Shown here in pieces: positions 34,041 to 42,058 of a stretch of 64,000 bases of DNA. The number at the start of each line of letters is the position of its first letter. Positions within the stretch are counted from its first letter, which is position 1. The stretch spans positions 186,001-250,000 of the forward strand of contig NZ_PPFE01000004.1 in the NCBI RefSeq assembly GCF_002917925.1. The letters run 5' to 3'. The notes under the pieces were generated by a model, which ran no database searches, was not told where the DNA came from, and worked only from the letters and a program-made list of their open reading frames with translations. The DNA comes from Roseovarius confluentis (GTDB lineage Bacteria; Pseudomonadota; Alphaproteobacteria; Rhodobacterales; Rhodobacteraceae). A program made the translations under genes and the position numbers.

Positions 34041-34080
34041 TTGACAAAACGTTGACAAATTGCAAGCGTATCGTCAATAT
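34041..34080 (+). promoter_or_regulatory. Promoter and operator-like repeats of the TRAP-pxp operon
   Basis: TTGACA (34052-34057) and CAATAT (34075-34080) are separated by 17 bases, giving a plausible -35/-10 pair, although the -10 is weak. TTGACAAA is repeated directly at 34041 and 34052, exactly 11 bases apart, and an inverted GTCAA lies at 34073. This arrangement on one helix face suits the divergent MarR-like regulator. Confidence 0.45.
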
Positions 34081-34113
34081 TCCGACATTGAATAATTCAC
34101 AGGGAGAAATGTG

Positions 34114-35085
34114 ATGACACTGATGAAGACATTGGGTGGCGCGGCGGTTGCCGTGGCGGCGCTGGCCCTGCCGATCAAGGCCGAGACGTGGGACATGCCG
34201 ACGCCCTATCCGGATGCCACGTTCCACACGGTCAACATCGCGGAGTTCGCCAAGGACGTCGAAGAGGCGACCGGCGGCGACCTGGCGATCAAGGTCCATT
34301 CCGCGGGCTCGCTGTTCAAGCACCCCGAGATCAGCAAGGCCGTCCGCAGCGGTCAAGTGCCGGCAGGCGAGTTCTTCCTGTCGCTGCTGGCCAACGACAA
34401 CCCGGTCTTCGGGGCGGATTCGCTGCCCTTCCTGGCCACCAGCTATGACGAGGCGCAGGCGCTGTGGGCCGCGCAGGAAGAAGTGATTAAGCAGCTGCTG
34501 GACGAGCAGGGGCTGATGCCGCTTTACGCCGTGCCGTGGCCGCCGCAGGGGCTGTATACCACCAAGGAGATCACGTCGGTCGATGACTTGGCGGGTCTGA
34601 AATTCCGCACGTACAACGCCACGCTGGAGCAGTTCGCGAACCTGGCCGGCGCTGCGCCGACGCAGGTGGAAGTGCCGGATATTCCGCAGGCGTTCAGCAC
34701 CGGGCGTGTGGAGGCGATGATCACCTCGCCCTCGACCGGGGTGAATTCCAAGGCGTGGGATTTCCTGACGCATTACACCGACATCCAGGCGTGGATTCCG
34801 AAGAACATCGTCGTGGTGAACAAGCGGTCCTTCCGCCGTCTGGACGAGGACACGCAGACCGCCGTGCTGGAAGCCGCGGAGGCCGCCGAGGCGCGCGGCT
34901 GGGAGAAGAGCAAATCCGAAGCCGAGGAGATGACGCAGGTCCTGAAAGACAACGGCATCACCGTGGTCGAGCCGTCCGAGGAACTGACGACCGGCCTGCA
35001 AGAGATCGGCGCCCAGATGCTCGAAGCGTGGAAGGAAGAGGCCGGCGAGACCGGTCAACAGCTTCTGGACGCCTACGAAGGCTAA
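34114..35085 (+). CDS. TRAP transporter substrate-binding protein (DctP family)
   Basis: A 323-residue periplasmic binding protein. ATG 34114 is chosen because AGGGAG lies 7 bases upstream; a GTG directly before it is possible. There is a signal peptide (MKTLGGAAVAVAALALPIKA). Residues such as the Arg in GLKFRTYN, and the VEVPDIPQAFSTGRVEAMIT segment, match the DctP fold, in which a conserved Arg binds a carboxylate. The ligand is not readable, but the genes for 5-oxoprolinase follow in the same operon, so pyroglutamate is the best guess. It supplies the membrane subunits encoded next. Confidence 0.9.
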   Translation: MTLMKTLGGAAVAVAALALPIKAETWDMPTPYPDATFHTVNIAEFAKDVEEATGGDLAIKVHSAGSLFKHPEISKAVRSGQVPAGEFFLSLLANDNPVFGADSLPFLATSYDEAQALWAAQEEVIKQLLDEQGLMPLYAVPWPPQGLYTTKEITSVDDLAGLKFRTYNATLEQFANLAGAAPTQVEVPDIPQAFSTGRVEAMITSPSTGVNSKAWDFLTHYTDIQAWIPKNIVVVNKRSFRRLDEDTQTAVLEAAEAAEARGWEKSKSEAEEMTQVLKDNGITVVEPSEELTTGLQEIGAQMLEAWKEEAGETGQQLLDAYEG

Positions 35086-35158
35086 CGCACGCATACCGGC
35101 CCGAGGCGCGCGCCAAGTCGCGCCCGGGCCATCCTTCATCCAAACAGGGAGACACCTC

Positions 35159-35707
35159 ATGCGGCGCGTTCTCGACACGCTTTACCGTGCGGCCGGCGGG
35201 CTGGCGGCGCTTTTCATCCTTGCCATCGTCGTGCTGGTTTTCGCGCAGGTGGCGCTGAACCTGGCCGACAAGATCACCGTGGGGCTGACGGGCAAGGGGC
35301 TTGGGGTCACGATCCCGTCCTACGCCGATTTCACCGGGTTCTTCCTGGCCGCCGCGAGTTTCCTGGCGCTGGCCTATACGCTGCGGGCCGGCGGGCACAT
35401 TCGGGTGTCGCTGGTCACGCAGGCGCTGGGGGAGCGCAGCCGACACGCTTTGGAAATTGTCGTCACCGCGATCGGCCTTGTCATGTCCGCCTATGCCGCG
35501 TGGTTCATGATCCTGCTGGTGCTGGAGTCGCACGAGTTCGGCGACAAGAGTTCCGGCATGGTGTCGGTGCCGCTTTGGATCCCGCAGGTGCCGGTGGCGC
35601 TGGGATTGATCATTCTTGCCATCGCGCTGACCGACGAGCTTGTCGCGCTGTTGCGCGGACGCTCTGCCAGCTGGACCGGCAAGGGCGAAAACCTTCTCAA
35701 CGAGTGA
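35159..35707 (+). CDS. TRAP transporter small permease (DctQ family)
   Basis: A 182-residue inner-membrane protein with four predicted segments (about 14-32, 55-73, 90-115 and 130-155) and the DctQ pattern (FTGFFLAAASFLALAYTLRAGGHIRV). It forms the membrane complex with the large permease. GGGAGAC precedes its ATG. Its stop is about ten bases before the start of the large subunit gene. Confidence 0.9.
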   Translation: MRRVLDTLYRAAGGLAALFILAIVVLVFAQVALNLADKITVGLTGKGLGVTIPSYADFTGFFLAAASFLALAYTLRAGGHIRVSLVTQALGERSRHALEIVVTAIGLVMSAYAAWFMILLVLESHEFGDKSSGMVSVPLWIPQVPVALGLIILAIALTDELVALLRGRSASWTGKGENLLNE

Positions 35708-35716
35708 GGTGCGCCC

Positions 35717-37012
35717 ATGTCCGTCACGGTTCTTTCGATCATCCTGCTGGTCCTGCTGTTCGCGTTTCTGGGCGCGGGGTTGTGGGTGGCCTTTGCGCTT
35801 CTGGGTGTGGGCATCGCCGCCATGGCGCTGTTCAGCGACGCGCCGCTGGGGCTGGTCATGGCGACCACGCTTTGGGGGCATGGCAACAACTGGGCGCTGG
35901 CCGCGCTGCCGCTCTTCATCTGGATGGGTGAGATCCTGTTCCGCTCGCGCCTGTCGGACGACATGTTCGCGGGCCTGTCGCCCTGGATGAACCGGCTGCC
36001 GGGGCAGCTTTTGCATGTCAACGTCTTCGCCTGCGGGATCTTCGCCGCAGTCTCTGGGTCGTCCGCCGCCACGGCGGCGACCATCGGCAAGCTGTCGATC
36101 CCGGAGCTGACGCAGCGGGGCTATCCCGAAAAGATGGTGATCGGCACACTGGCCGGCTCGGCCACGCTGGGATTGCTGATCCCGCCGTCGATCATCCTGA
36201 TCGTCTATGGCGTGGCGACCGAGCAATCCATCGCGCGGCTTTTCGTGGCGGGCGTCCTGCCCGGCGTTCTGTTGGTGGGGCTGTTCCTGGGCTACGTGAT
36301 CCTGTGGGCGCTGTTGAACCGTGCGCGGCTGCCCGACGAGTCGCTGGCGGTGAGTTTCATTGAGCGGCTGCGCCGGTCGCGGCGGCTGATCCCGGTCATG
36401 TTGCTCATCCTCGGCGTGATCGGCTCGATATATGCCGGGCTCGCCTCGCCCACGGATGCCGCCGCGGTGGGCGTGGTGCTGGCGCTGATCCTGTCGTGGA
36501 GCACCGGGACGCTGACGAAACAGAGCTTCATCGACGGGCTGATGGGCGCGACCGTGACGTCTTGCATGATCGCCTTCATCCTGGCGGGTGCGTCGTTCCT
36601 GACCGTCGCGATGGGGTTCACAGGCATCCCGCGCATCCTGGCGGAATGGATCGGGTCGCTGGGGCTGTCGACTTTCACGCTGCTGGCCGCGCTGACCGTG
36701 TTCTTCGTCATCATGGGCTGTTTCCTGGATGGGATTTCGGTCGTGGTGCTGACGGCATCCGTGATCATGCCGATGGTGAACGAGGCCGGGATCGATCCCA
36801 TGTGGTTCGGCATCTTCCTCGTGATCGTGGTTGAGATGTCGCAGATCACGCCGCCCGTGGGCTTCAACCTGTTCGTGCTGCAATCGCTGACCGGGCGCGA
36901 CATTCTTTACGTGGCCAAGGCGGCCTTGCCGTTCTTTTTGCTTATGGTGGCGGCGCTGGTGATCATCTCGGTGTTCCCGTCCATCGTCACCTTCCTGCCG
37001 GGGCAGATGTAG
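35717..37012 (+). CDS. TRAP transporter large permease (DctM family)
   Basis: A 431-residue protein with about twelve hydrophobic segments and the signatures of DctM: GSSAATAATIGKLSIPEL, LLIPPSIILIVYG, and ITPPVGFNLFVLQSLTG near the end. It carries the substrate across the inner membrane using a sodium gradient. It ends one base before the pxpB-like gene, so transport and catabolism share one transcript. Confidence 0.92.
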   Translation: MSVTVLSIILLVLLFAFLGAGLWVAFALLGVGIAAMALFSDAPLGLVMATTLWGHGNNWALAALPLFIWMGEILFRSRLSDDMFAGLSPWMNRLPGQLLHVNVFACGIFAAVSGSSAATAATIGKLSIPELTQRGYPEKMVIGTLAGSATLGLLIPPSIILIVYGVATEQSIARLFVAGVLPGVLLVGLFLGYVILWALLNRARLPDESLAVSFIERLRRSRRLIPVMLLILGVIGSIYAGLASPTDAAAVGVVLALILSWSTGTLTKQSFIDGLMGATVTSCMIAFILAGASFLTVAMGFTGIPRILAEWIGSLGLSTFTLLAALTVFFVIMGCFLDGISVVVLTASVIMPMVNEAGIDPMWFGIFLVIVVEMSQITPPVGFNLFVLQSLTGRDILYVAKAALPFFLLMVAALVIISVFPSIVTFLPGQM

Positions 37013-37013
37013 G

Positions 37014-37772
37014 ATGAGCGACACTGGCACAGAGCAGGTGGCCGCATCGGACTGGCCGAGGATCCGCACCGTTGGAGTGGACGGGATGCTGGTCAGCTTT
37101 GGCGATCGCCTGAGCGAGCCGGCCAACCGCGCCGCGCTGGCCTTTCGCGCCGCGCTGGACCGGGCGGCGCCGGAGGGGGTGGAGGAGACATCCACATCGC
37201 TGGTCTCGGCTTATGTCCGGTTCGATCCGGTGCACCGCGATCACGCCGGGTTGCGCGCCGATCTCGATGCGTTGTTGCAGGATCGCGACTGGTACGAAGC
37301 CGACCTGCCGCAGGGGCGGCGGGAATGGTGTATTCCGACGGTCTTCGGCACCGACCTTGCGCCGCAGCTGGAAGAGGCCGCTGCGGCGGCGGGGATGACA
37401 GCGGACGAGGCGATTGCCTCGATCTCGGAGACGGTCGTGCGGGTGCAGACCATCGGGTTCGCCCCCGGTCAGCCCTATCTGGGCGAGCTTGGGCCGGACT
37501 GGGACATCCCCCGCCAGAAGGCCCTGACCGAGCGCATCCCCGAGGGCGCGCTGGCGGTTGCGATCCGGCAGTTGGTGCTGTTCTCCGTTTCCACCCCGAC
37601 CGGGTGGCGGCATATCGGGCAGACCGGGTTTCGGCTGTTCCGGCCCGAGGCCGACACGCCCTTCGTGCTGCGCCCGGGCGACGCGGTGCGGTTCGAGCCG
37701 GTGTCGCGGGAGCGCCTTGAGGCGATGAAGGACGATCCCGATGGCGGTGCCCGCGCGAAGGAGGTGACATGA
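37014..37772 (+). CDS. pxpB: 5-oxoprolinase subunit B (PxpB / KipI family)
   Basis: A 252-residue protein of the KipI/allophanate hydrolase subunit 1 family. The family pattern is visible: SLVSAYVRFDP, then RVQTIGFAPGQPYLGEL, PRQKALTERIPEGALAVA, STPTGWRHIGQT and FVLRPGDAVRFEPVS. PxpB and PxpC together with PxpA hydrolyse 5-oxoproline (pyroglutamate) to glutamate with ATP. Its start follows the permease stop by one base, and it overlaps pxpC by ATGA (37769-37772), so the subunits are co-translated. Confidence 0.88.
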   Translation: MSDTGTEQVAASDWPRIRTVGVDGMLVSFGDRLSEPANRAALAFRAALDRAAPEGVEETSTSLVSAYVRFDPVHRDHAGLRADLDALLQDRDWYEADLPQGRREWCIPTVFGTDLAPQLEEAAAAAGMTADEAIASISETVVRVQTIGFAPGQPYLGELGPDWDIPRQKALTERIPEGALAVAIRQLVLFSVSTPTGWRHIGQTGFRLFRPEADTPFVLRPGDAVRFEPVSRERLEAMKDDPDGGARAKEVT

Positions 37773-38782
37773 GCCGGGCGCTGATCGTACGCCGCGCGGG
37801 CCCTGGCCTGACGCTGCAGGACCGGGGGCGGCCGGGCTACATGGGGTTTGGGTTGTCGCCGGGCGGTGCCGCCGACCGGTTGGCGCTGGCCGAGGGCGCG
37901 GCGCTTTTGGGACAGGATGACGGGCTGGCCGCTTTGGAAATGGCGGGGATGGGCGGCGAGTTCGAAGCGGACAGCGACATGCGTATCGCCCTGACCGGCG
38001 CACCGATGCGGGCGGCCATCGACGGCACAAGGGTGGCCTGGCACGCCAGCCATGCCCTGCCCGCCGGGGCGCGGCTGACCATCGGCGGGGCCGAGGCGGG
38101 CAGTTACGGCTATCTGCACGTGGGTGGCGGTTTTGCCGGCGAAACGTGCCTTGGGTCGCGCAGCGTTCACGTGGCAAGTGGGCTGGGATCGGCGGTTGAG
38201 TCCGAGGCGCGGCTGGAAATCGGCGAGGAGAGCGCCCCTGTGGAGGTGAACCGGCTGCTGCCGGTCGAGCCCCGCTTCGCGGGGGGCACGGTGCGTGTCG
38301 TGCCGAGCCTGCAGACGGATTTCTTCGACGCCGGCCAGATCGAGCGGTTCGAGACGACCCGGTTCAAGCGCGATGCGCGAGGTAGCCGCATGGGGGTGCG
38401 GCTGGATTTCGACGGCGAGGGCTTTCATAGCGATGCGGGCCTGAGTGTGCTGTCCGAAGTGGTGGTGCCCGGGGACATTCAGATCACCGGCGACGGCGCG
38501 CCCTTCGTGCTGTTGGGCGAGTGCCAGACGACGGGGGGATACCCGCGCATCGCGTCGGTGCTGCCCTGCGATCTGCCGACAGTGGTGCAGGCTGCGCCCG
38601 GCACGGCGCTGCGGTTCCGGTTCGTGACGCTGGAAGAGGCGGTGGAGGCCGAGCGCCGTGCCGCAACGCATCGCAAGGGGCTGCGATCGGCGCTGACACC
38701 GCTGGTGCGCGACCCGCATGACATACGAAATCTTCTGGCCTACCAGCTGATCAGCGGTGCCACGGCCGGACGAGAGCTTTAG
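37769..38782 (+). CDS. pxpC: 5-oxoprolinase subunit C (PxpC / biotin-dependent carboxyltransferase-like)
   Basis: A 337-residue protein of the KipA/allophanate hydrolase subunit 2 family: it begins RRAGPGLTLQDRGRPGYMGFGLSPGG, continues with AMNMG-type equivalents and EMAGMGGEFEA, and has FKRDARGSRMGVRL and GECQTTGGYPRI. It is the partner of PxpB and begins within its stop codon. In some annotations this family is called urea amidolyase-related; the pxpB-pxpC-pxpA order supports 5-oxoprolinase. Confidence 0.88.
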   Translation: MSRALIVRRAGPGLTLQDRGRPGYMGFGLSPGGAADRLALAEGAALLGQDDGLAALEMAGMGGEFEADSDMRIALTGAPMRAAIDGTRVAWHASHALPAGARLTIGGAEAGSYGYLHVGGGFAGETCLGSRSVHVASGLGSAVESEARLEIGEESAPVEVNRLLPVEPRFAGGTVRVVPSLQTDFFDAGQIERFETTRFKRDARGSRMGVRLDFDGEGFHSDAGLSVLSEVVVPGDIQITGDGAPFVLLGECQTTGGYPRIASVLPCDLPTVVQAAPGTALRFRFVTLEEAVEAERRAATHRKGLRSALTPLVRDPHDIRNLLAYQLISGATAGREL

Positions 38783-38796
38783 GAGGCGAAAGAGAC

Positions 38797-39576
38797 ATGA
38801 CGACGACGGTGGACCTGAACGCGGATATGGGCGAAAGCTTTGGCCCCTGGGTGATGGGCAACGACGCGGCCGTGCTGGATATCGTGACCTCGGCCAATGT
38901 CGCCTGTGGGCAGCACGCCGGGGACTGGGACGTGATGGCCAAGACAATGCGCGCGGCGGCAGAGCGCGGTGTGGGCATCGGGGCGCATCCGGGGTTTCCC
39001 GATTTGCAGGGTTTCGGGCGGCGTCGGATGACCCTGCCGGCAGAGAGCCTCGGTAACCTGGTGCGCTATCAGCTGGGTGCGGCGTTGGGCATTGCGCGGG
39101 CGGAAGGGGCCGAGGTGCGGCACCTGAAGCTGCACGGGGCGCTGGCCAACATGGCCTCGGAGGACAAGGCGGTGGCGATGACCTGTTACGAGGCCGCGTT
39201 GTCGGTCGCGCCGGAGCTTATCATCATGGTGCTGGCGGGCACGGCGCAGCAGGAGGCGGTGGCCGAACTTGGCTGTCGGGCGGCCTGCGAGATCTTTGCC
39301 GACCGCGCCTATAACGACGACGCGACGCTGGTTGATCGCAGCCAGCCGGGGGCTGTCATTCACGACCCCGAGGCCGCTGCCGCGCGGATGGTCGAGATGG
39401 TGGGGGCCGGGGCGATCATCACGGAAAGCGGCAAGCGCATTCCCACGCGGATCGATACGATTTGTCTGCATGGCGACACGCCCACCGCTGTCGACATCGC
39501 GGACCATGTCCGGCAAGCGTTGAAAGAGGCCGGAACGAAGCTGAAGATGTTTGCGGGAGACCCTGTTTCGGCGTGA
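38797..39576 (+). CDS. pxpA: 5-oxoprolinase subunit A (PxpA / LamB-YcsF family)
   Basis: A 259-residue LamB/YcsF family protein of standard length. The N-terminus DLNADMGESFGPW and the metal-site-like ANVACGQHAGD, GAHPGFPD, HLKLHGAL and ICLHGDTP motifs are all present. AGGAGG lies about 9 bases before the ATG. With PxpBC it opens the 5-oxoproline ring. It is the last of the three and is 145 bases before the class II aldolase-like gene. Confidence 0.92.
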   Translation: MTTTVDLNADMGESFGPWVMGNDAAVLDIVTSANVACGQHAGDWDVMAKTMRAAAERGVGIGAHPGFPDLQGFGRRRMTLPAESLGNLVRYQLGAALGIARAEGAEVRHLKLHGALANMASEDKAVAMTCYEAALSVAPELIIMVLAGTAQQEAVAELGCRAACEIFADRAYNDDATLVDRSQPGAVIHDPEAAAARMVEMVGAGAIITESGKRIPTRIDTICLHGDTPTAVDIADHVRQALKEAGTKLKMFAGDPVSA

Positions 39577-39721
39577 GGGGCCCCATGTGCCTGGTCGTGC
39601 CGCCGCGCGGCCACATTTTCTTTCGCTATGCTGCTGGCTGTCGTGACGTGGGTGTCACGCAGATTGCAACTTCGGTCGCACTGGCGCAGGGTGCTGAAAA
39701 AACCCGGAATGGAGATGTATC

Positions 39722-40483
39722 ATGTTGCAGACCAACACCGCGACCACCCCCAACATTGCCCACTGGAAAGAGCGGGTCGAGCTGGCCGCGGCGTTTCGCT
39801 GGACCGCACGGTTGAACATGCATGAGGCTGTGGCGAACCATTTCAGCCTGTCGGTCAACGATGACGGAACGCAATTCCTGATGAACCCCAACCAGGTGCA
39901 TTTCAGCCGGGTGAAGGCGTCGGACCTGCTGTTGATCGACGCCAAAGATCCCCAGACGCTGGAGCGGCCCGGCGCGCCGGATCCGACTGCATGGGGGCTG
40001 CATGGCGGGGTGCATCGGGCCTGTCCGCACCACCGCTGCCTGATGCATGTGCATTCGATCCACGCCACGGTGCTGGCCAGCCTGGCCGACAGCACTCTGC
40101 CGCCGATCGACCAGAACTGCGCCACCTTCTTCAACCGCTACGTCATCGACGACGGCTACGGCGGGCTTGCTTTCGAGGATGAGGGCGAGCGCTGTGCCCA
40201 GATGTTGGGGGATCCGTCCAAGAAAGTTATGATCATGGGCAACCACGGTATCCTGGTGATGGGTGACACGGTCGCGGATTGCTTTAACCGGATGTATTAT
40301 TTCGAGCGGGCGGCGGAGACGTATATCCGCGCGTTGCAGACGGGCCAGACGTTGCGGGTGCTGTCGGACGAGGTGGCCGAAAAGACCGCGCGGGAGATGG
40401 AAGACTATCCAGAGCAGGGCGACCGACACCTGGCGGAACTGATGGCGATTCTCGACGCGGAAGGCTCTGATTACGCCGCGTGA
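39722..40483 (+). CDS. Class II aldolase/adducin-family protein
   Basis: A 253-residue member of the class II aldolase/adducin fold. Metal-binding His residues are seen in MHVHSIHATV, and the phosphate or substrate loop in MGNHGILVMGDT; AANHFSL-like N-terminal strands are also present. The family includes fuculose-phosphate aldolases, but many members act on other substrates. It lies in the same direction after pxpA and is followed by strong hairpins, so it may be the last gene of the operon. Substrate unknown. Confidence 0.8.
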   Translation: MLQTNTATTPNIAHWKERVELAAAFRWTARLNMHEAVANHFSLSVNDDGTQFLMNPNQVHFSRVKASDLLLIDAKDPQTLERPGAPDPTAWGLHGGVHRACPHHRCLMHVHSIHATVLASLADSTLPPIDQNCATFFNRYVIDDGYGGLAFEDEGERCAQMLGDPSKKVMIMGNHGILVMGDTVADCFNRMYYFERAAETYIRALQTGQTLRVLSDEVAEKTAREMEDYPEQGDRHLAELMAILDAEGSDYAA

Positions 40484-40496
40484 GACGGGGCGGGCC

Positions 40497-40545
40497 AAAA
40501 CTTTTCCGCAAAAGTTTTGCCAAAAGCTTTGATAAAGCTTTTGGC
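40497..40545. terminator. Paired strong hairpins between convergent genes
   Basis: Hairpin 1: AAAACTTTT (40497-40505), loop CCGC, AAAAGTTTT (40510-40518). Hairpin 2: GCCAAAAGCTTT (40519-40530), loop GAT, AAAGCTTTTGGC (40534-40545). Both are perfect and A/T-rich at their ends, so they can terminate transcripts from both sides; the second ends at the stop codon of the leftward yqgE gene. Confidence 0.8.
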
Positions 40546-41108
40546 TAGGCGTGGCCGGCCTCGGAGGAGAGCGTGACGGAGCTGACGCCCAGCTTTTGCA
40601 GGGCGGATTCCCACTTGGTTGCGTCAGCGTGGGAGAACACGATTTCCTTGTCGGCCTCGACCGTGAGCCAGGCGTTCTGGGACAATTCGCTTTCCAGCTG
40701 GCCGGGGCCCCAGCCGGCATAGCCCAAGGCCACGATGTTGCGCAGCGGACCACGGCCAAGCGCCAGGTCCTCCAGGATGTCCATCGTCGCGGTCATGGCG
40801 AAATCGTCGTTCACGTCGAGTGTGGAGATTGCAGAGTGGTAGCCGTAATCATGCAACACGAAACCGCGGCCATGTTCCACCGGGCCGCCGAAATGTACGG
40901 GTAGGTTGGTCATGTCCTGGCCCTGCGCGATCTCGAGTTGCTCCAGAAGGTCGCTGAGGCGCAGGTCGTCGGCGCGCTTGTTGACGATGAGACCCATCGC
41001 GCCCTCTGGTGAATGGGCGCAGATGAAGACGACCGACTGCGCGAAGCGGTCGTCGCCCATGGCGGGCATGGCGATCAGCAGTTTTCCGGTCAGGTCGATG
41101 TCGCTCAA
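40545..41108 (-). CDS. YqgE/AlgH-family protein
   Basis: A 187-residue protein of the UPF0301 (YqgE/AlgH) family, recognised by LTGKLLIAMPAMGDDRFAQSVVFIC, GAMGLIVNK, VHFGGPVEHGRGFVLH and ALGYAGWGPGQLE. The start codon is TTG at 41108; the next ATG is too far inside the conserved N-terminus, and GGGGA lies about 9 bases upstream. The molecular function of the family is not established. Confidence 0.9.
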   Translation of the reverse strand: MSDIDLTGKLLIAMPAMGDDRFAQSVVFICAHSPEGAMGLIVNKRADDLRLSDLLEQLEIAQGQDMTNLPVHFGGPVEHGRGFVLHDYGYHSAISTLDVNDDFAMTATMDILEDLALGRGPLRNIVALGYAGWGPGQLESELSQNAWLTVEADKEIVFSHADATKWESALQKLGVSSVTLSSEAGHA

Positions 41109-41248
41109 GGCGGTCCCCGGTGGTTAGATTACAGGTCACATGATGGAGGTGCGGGGCGTTCTGTGCAACCATCCTGCCTTGAGAGTGCCGGGATTTCTCG
41201 CTTCAATGTGAATTGGCAAAGCCGATGAAACCCGCCATGAGAGGCCCC

Positions 41249-42058
41249 ATGCAGAAGATCATGACCCTTTTGAAAGCCGCCCTGATCGCGGTCTGTGCCG
41301 CGCCGGTGTCGGCCCAGGATACCGCCAATATGGTGCGCGTCGATGTGCTGCCCGGATGGCGGGCGTCGGATGGCAGTCACTACGCCGCTTTGCGGCTGGA
41401 CCTTGCACCGGGGTGGAAGACCTATTGGCGCAGTCCGGGTGAGGCCGGTGTGCCGCCGCTGTTCAACTGGCGCGGATCGCGCAACCTTTCGGGGGTCGAC
41501 GTGATCTGGCCCGCCCCCAAGCCGGTGCCGCAATTCGGGTTTATGACCATCGGGTACGATGATGACGTGGTTGTGCCGTTGCACATCCGCCCCAAGGCGG
41601 GTGGGCGTGACGTGCGGCTGGAAGGCCAGCTGCAAATCGGTGTGTGCAAGGATATCTGCGTGCCGGTCAGCGTGAACGTGGCGCAGGTCTTGCCGAGTGC
41701 CGCGAAAAAGCCGGACCCCGCCATCGTCGCGGCCCTGACCGCGCGGCCTTATGGTGCCGACGAGGCCGGGGTGCGGAGCGTTGCCTGCCGGTTGTCGCCC
41801 GTGGCGGGTGGCGTGCAACTGACCGCGACGATCCGAATGCCGAAGCTGGGCGTGTCGGAATACGCGGTGGTCGAATCAAGCGACCCCAAGGTCTGGGTCT
41901 CGCCGCCCGAGACCACGCGGCAGGGCGACAGGCTGATCGCGCGGACGGTGTTGAGCCATGTCGACGGGCGGTCCTTTGCGGTCGACCGCAGGGGCCTACG
42001 CTTTACCGTGCTGAGCCGGGGTGGTGCCGTGGATATTCAGGGCTGTTCGGCGGGCTGA
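41249..42058 (+). CDS. Periplasmic DsbD alpha-like disulfide-reductase domain protein
   Basis: A 269-residue secreted protein. ATG 41249 is chosen because GAGAGG lies about 7 bases upstream and a signal peptide follows directly (MQKIMTLLKAALIAVCAAPVSAQ). The body matches the N-terminal domain of protein-disulfide reductase DsbD: APGWKTYWRSPGEAGVPP, LQIGVCKDICVPV with the Cys-X3-Cys pair, and a C-terminal Ig-like half. The membrane and thioredoxin domains of full DsbD are absent, as in the DsbD alpha-like proteins common in Rhodobacterales. It overlaps the convergent RND gene by 22 bases. Confidence 0.8.
   Translation: MQKIMTLLKAALIAVCAAPVSAQDTANMVRVDVLPGWRASDGSHYAALRLDLAPGWKTYWRSPGEAGVPPLFNWRGSRNLSGVDVIWPAPKPVPQFGFMTIGYDDDVVVPLHIRPKAGGRDVRLEGQLQIGVCKDICVPVSVNVAQVLPSAAKKPDPAIVAALTARPYGADEAGVRSVACRLSPVAGGVQLTATIRMPKLGVSEYAVVESSDPKVWVSPPETTRQGDRLIARTVLSHVDGRSFAVDRRGLRFTVLSRGGAVDIQGCSAG

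Noticed and set aside
33796..35178. Leftward 460-codon frame overlapping the DctP gene and the MarR-like gene
   Set aside because: Overlaps two well-supported genes on both strands and reads as Arg/His-rich non-protein.
34958..37195. Leftward 745-codon frame opposite the TRAP permease genes
   Set aside because: Shadow of G+C-rich coding sequence, dominated by His/Arg/Gln, no membrane or family pattern.
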